Origin: G963664115 sp965216035
GTDB lineage: Bacteria; Acidobacteriota; Terriglobia; 20CM-2-55-15
NCBI GenBank assembly: GCA_965216035.1
Contig: CBDCFM010000013.1
Coordinates: forward strand, 34,838-98,837
Reading direction: 5' to 3'
DNA: 64,000 bases
Shown in pieces: positions 62,798 to 64,000 of this stretch; position 1 is the stretch's first letter, and every line of letters begins with the position of its first letter. Made by a program: the position numbers and the translations under genes. Below the pieces are notes generated by a model. It saw nothing but the letters and a program-made list of their open reading frames with translations. It had not been told where the DNA came from and searched no databases.

Positions 62798-63660
62798 TCA
62801 GTTTCCACAGGCCCTCGGCGCGCGCTGAAAGTACACGGCCTCGGGCGTCTGATAGTCGAATACTTGATGGCCGCGTTCCTGATTGTAAAACCTGAAATAG
62901 AGGTTCAGGTTTGCGATCGCTTCGGGAACGCTCAAGTAGTCCTTCAGGTACACTTCCTCGTACTTCACCGTTCGCCATAAGCGCTCGACGAAGATGTTGT
63001 CCAGGAACCGGCCCCGACCGTCCATGCTGATCGTGATGCCCTGGTCTTCGAGCCGGCCCGTGAAGATATTGCTGGTGAACTGCGCACCCTGATCCGTGTT
63101 GAAAATCTCTGGTTGCGCTTTCGTCAGCGCCCAGTCCAGTGCCGACACGCAAAATCCGCTGTCGATCGACGTGGACACTTCCCAGGCCAGCACGTACCGG
63201 CTGAACCAGTCCATGATCGCCACCAGATAGATGAATCCTTGCCGTAGTCGAATGTAGGTTATATCCGTGGCCCACACCTGATCGGGACGCACAATCTCCA
63301 GATTGCGCAACTGGTATGGGTAAATCCGGTGTCCCGGGGCCGGCATCGACAACTGCGGTTTGGGATAGATCGCTTCCAGTCCCATGAGCCGCATCAGTCG
63401 CCGCACCCGCTTCGCATTGACCCGCCGACCTTGCGTCTGCAACCACCAGGTCATACGCCGAATCCCGTAAAACGGGGTTCGCGTATATTGCTCGTCCAAC
63501 AGACGCATCAACGCGATGTTCTCGGCGCTCTCGCCCACCGGTGTGTAGTAGAGTCCCGATCGGGACACGCCGGTCAACCGACACTGCTCGACGATGCTCA
63601 ACTCGTCGTGATTCGATTCGATCCATGGTCGTCGATGCTCTAACGGGAAAGTCCCGACTT
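62798..63660 (-). CDS. IS3-family OrfB (DDE integrase), second element
   Basis: It begins after the slippery run with HDELSIVEQCRLTGVSRSGL and YYTPVGESAENIALMRLLDE. The rve domain has Asp in VWATDITYIRL, Asp in NTDQGAQFTS and Glu in FVERLWRTVKYEEVYL, then YFRFYNQERGHQVFDYQTPE. The frame is open upstream to 63757, so expression is by -1 slippage from orfA. It is not identical to the first IS3 copy. Confidence 0.9.
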
Positions 63661-63932
63661 TTTTTGAGCCACTCCACCTCGACCTGTAATTTTCCGATCT
63701 GTTGGTAGAGTTCCGCCTGCACTTGCTCATCGGCTTCACTGGCCTGTACTCGGCCATTGGAGAAGATGTCCGATACGCCGTCGAGTACTTGCTTTTTCCA
63801 CTTCGTCACCATGTTCGGGTGAACTTCGTAGTGGGACGCGATTTCCTGGATCGTGCGATGTCCCTTCACCGCTTCCACGGCAATCTTTGCCTTCAATTCT
63901 GCGCTGTACTGCTTCCGCCCTCGCTTCTTCAT
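63660..63932 (-). CDS. IS3-family OrfA, second element
   Basis: It starts MKKRGRKQYSAELKAKIAVE with an HTH (TIQEIASHYEVHPNMVTKWK) and a coiled-coil end (ELYQQIGKLQVEVEWLKK). Seven A residues on the minus strand (63666-63660, CTC AAA AAA AGT) form the frameshift site. Unusually, the orfA frame has no stop after this run and stays open to 62586, giving a 448-codon frame opposite the usual orfB frame. This is probably incidental. Confidence 0.85.
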
Positions 63933-64000
63933 CTGCCTCTCCCGAGGTAGCGATTTTACACCTTAGTGACCTGTCCGAATTTTGGGGAGCACCTCACACT

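Larger units (their letters stand above)
62619..63995 (-). mobile_element. Second IS3-family element
   Basis: The ends GAGGGGCTCCCCATTCTTCG (left) and, inverted, GAGGTGCTCCCCAAAATTCG (right, ending at 63995) are imperfect inverted repeats, both followed by GACAG. The element encodes orfA and orfB on the minus strand. No target duplication could be confirmed because the right flank is only five bases long in this window. Confidence 0.75.

Noticed and set aside
62586..63932. 448-codon minus-strand frame across the second IS3 element
   Set aside because: Only its first 90 codons match OrfA. The rest overlaps the conserved OrfB frame and shows no homology, so it is a chance open frame.

Overview
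The window looks like a chromosomal segment of an uncultured Acidobacteriota. Several family signatures point there: DUF5916 proteins, a large Oar-type TonB-dependent receptor with a carboxypeptidase-like N-terminal domain, DUF6152 proteins, and remnants of the phylum's typical kinases (N-terminus like GHYEI...KGGMGEVW, C-terminus like NWFEELKERV). GC is moderately high. Genes run in short operons on both strands. No rRNA, tRNA or CRISPR array was recognised. The assignment rests on protein style only.

Layout. 1-6,950: end of a DUF5916 gene, then a minus-strand row (acyl-CoA dehydrogenase, PhnD-like binding protein, TusA/ferritin-like protein, MFS transporter) and a decayed DUF5916 gene. 7-13 kb: an EAL-like/HDOD protein, a secreted repeat protein broken by one stop, and a TIR-membrane-DUF1566 protein. 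13.4-16.8 kb: HAD hydrolase, SDR and a eukaryote-like alkyl-DHAP synthase, a likely ether-lipid operon. 17-21.3 kb: FecR-like protein overlapping a TonB-dependent receptor. 21.4-23.5 kb: NYN nuclease, MazEF and HicAB modules. 23.6-31 kb: secreted proteins and an operon of M1 peptidase lipoprotein, small membrane protein and SSS symporter. 31-41.3 kb: a mobile and decayed stretch with transposase pieces, kinase and thioredoxin remnants, a pilin, small repeats, a group II intron and a B12-binding radical SAM protein.

42.4-51.3 kb is the most interesting part. A VGYGD K+ channel diverges from a tightly packed operon: J-domain protein, DUF2170-like chaperone, PspA, Tat-exported FAD amine oxidase, membrane-bound spermidine-synthase-like enzyme, DUF4178 protein, a novel membrane-anchored protein and DUF350. 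A convergent AdoMet decarboxylase (speD) closes the locus. It resembles E. coli yjfIJKLMC with the amide-ligase end absent and a polyamine-type synthase/oxidase pair present, which suggests a membrane-stress system linked to an aminopropylated compound. The DUF350 gene carries a frameshift.

52-64 kb holds a lytic transglycosylase with LysM, DUF6152, a Tat-exported alpha/beta hydrolase, a metallo-beta-lactamase-fold protein lacking its first zinc motif, and a dense IS cluster: an IS3 element nested in an IS6-family element (3-bp target duplication), an IS256-family element (9-bp target duplication), a second IS3-family element, and the 3-prime relic of another group II intron. Nonsense mutations, frameshifts and fragments are common here, which fits mobile-element-driven decay. 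A few may be assembly errors.
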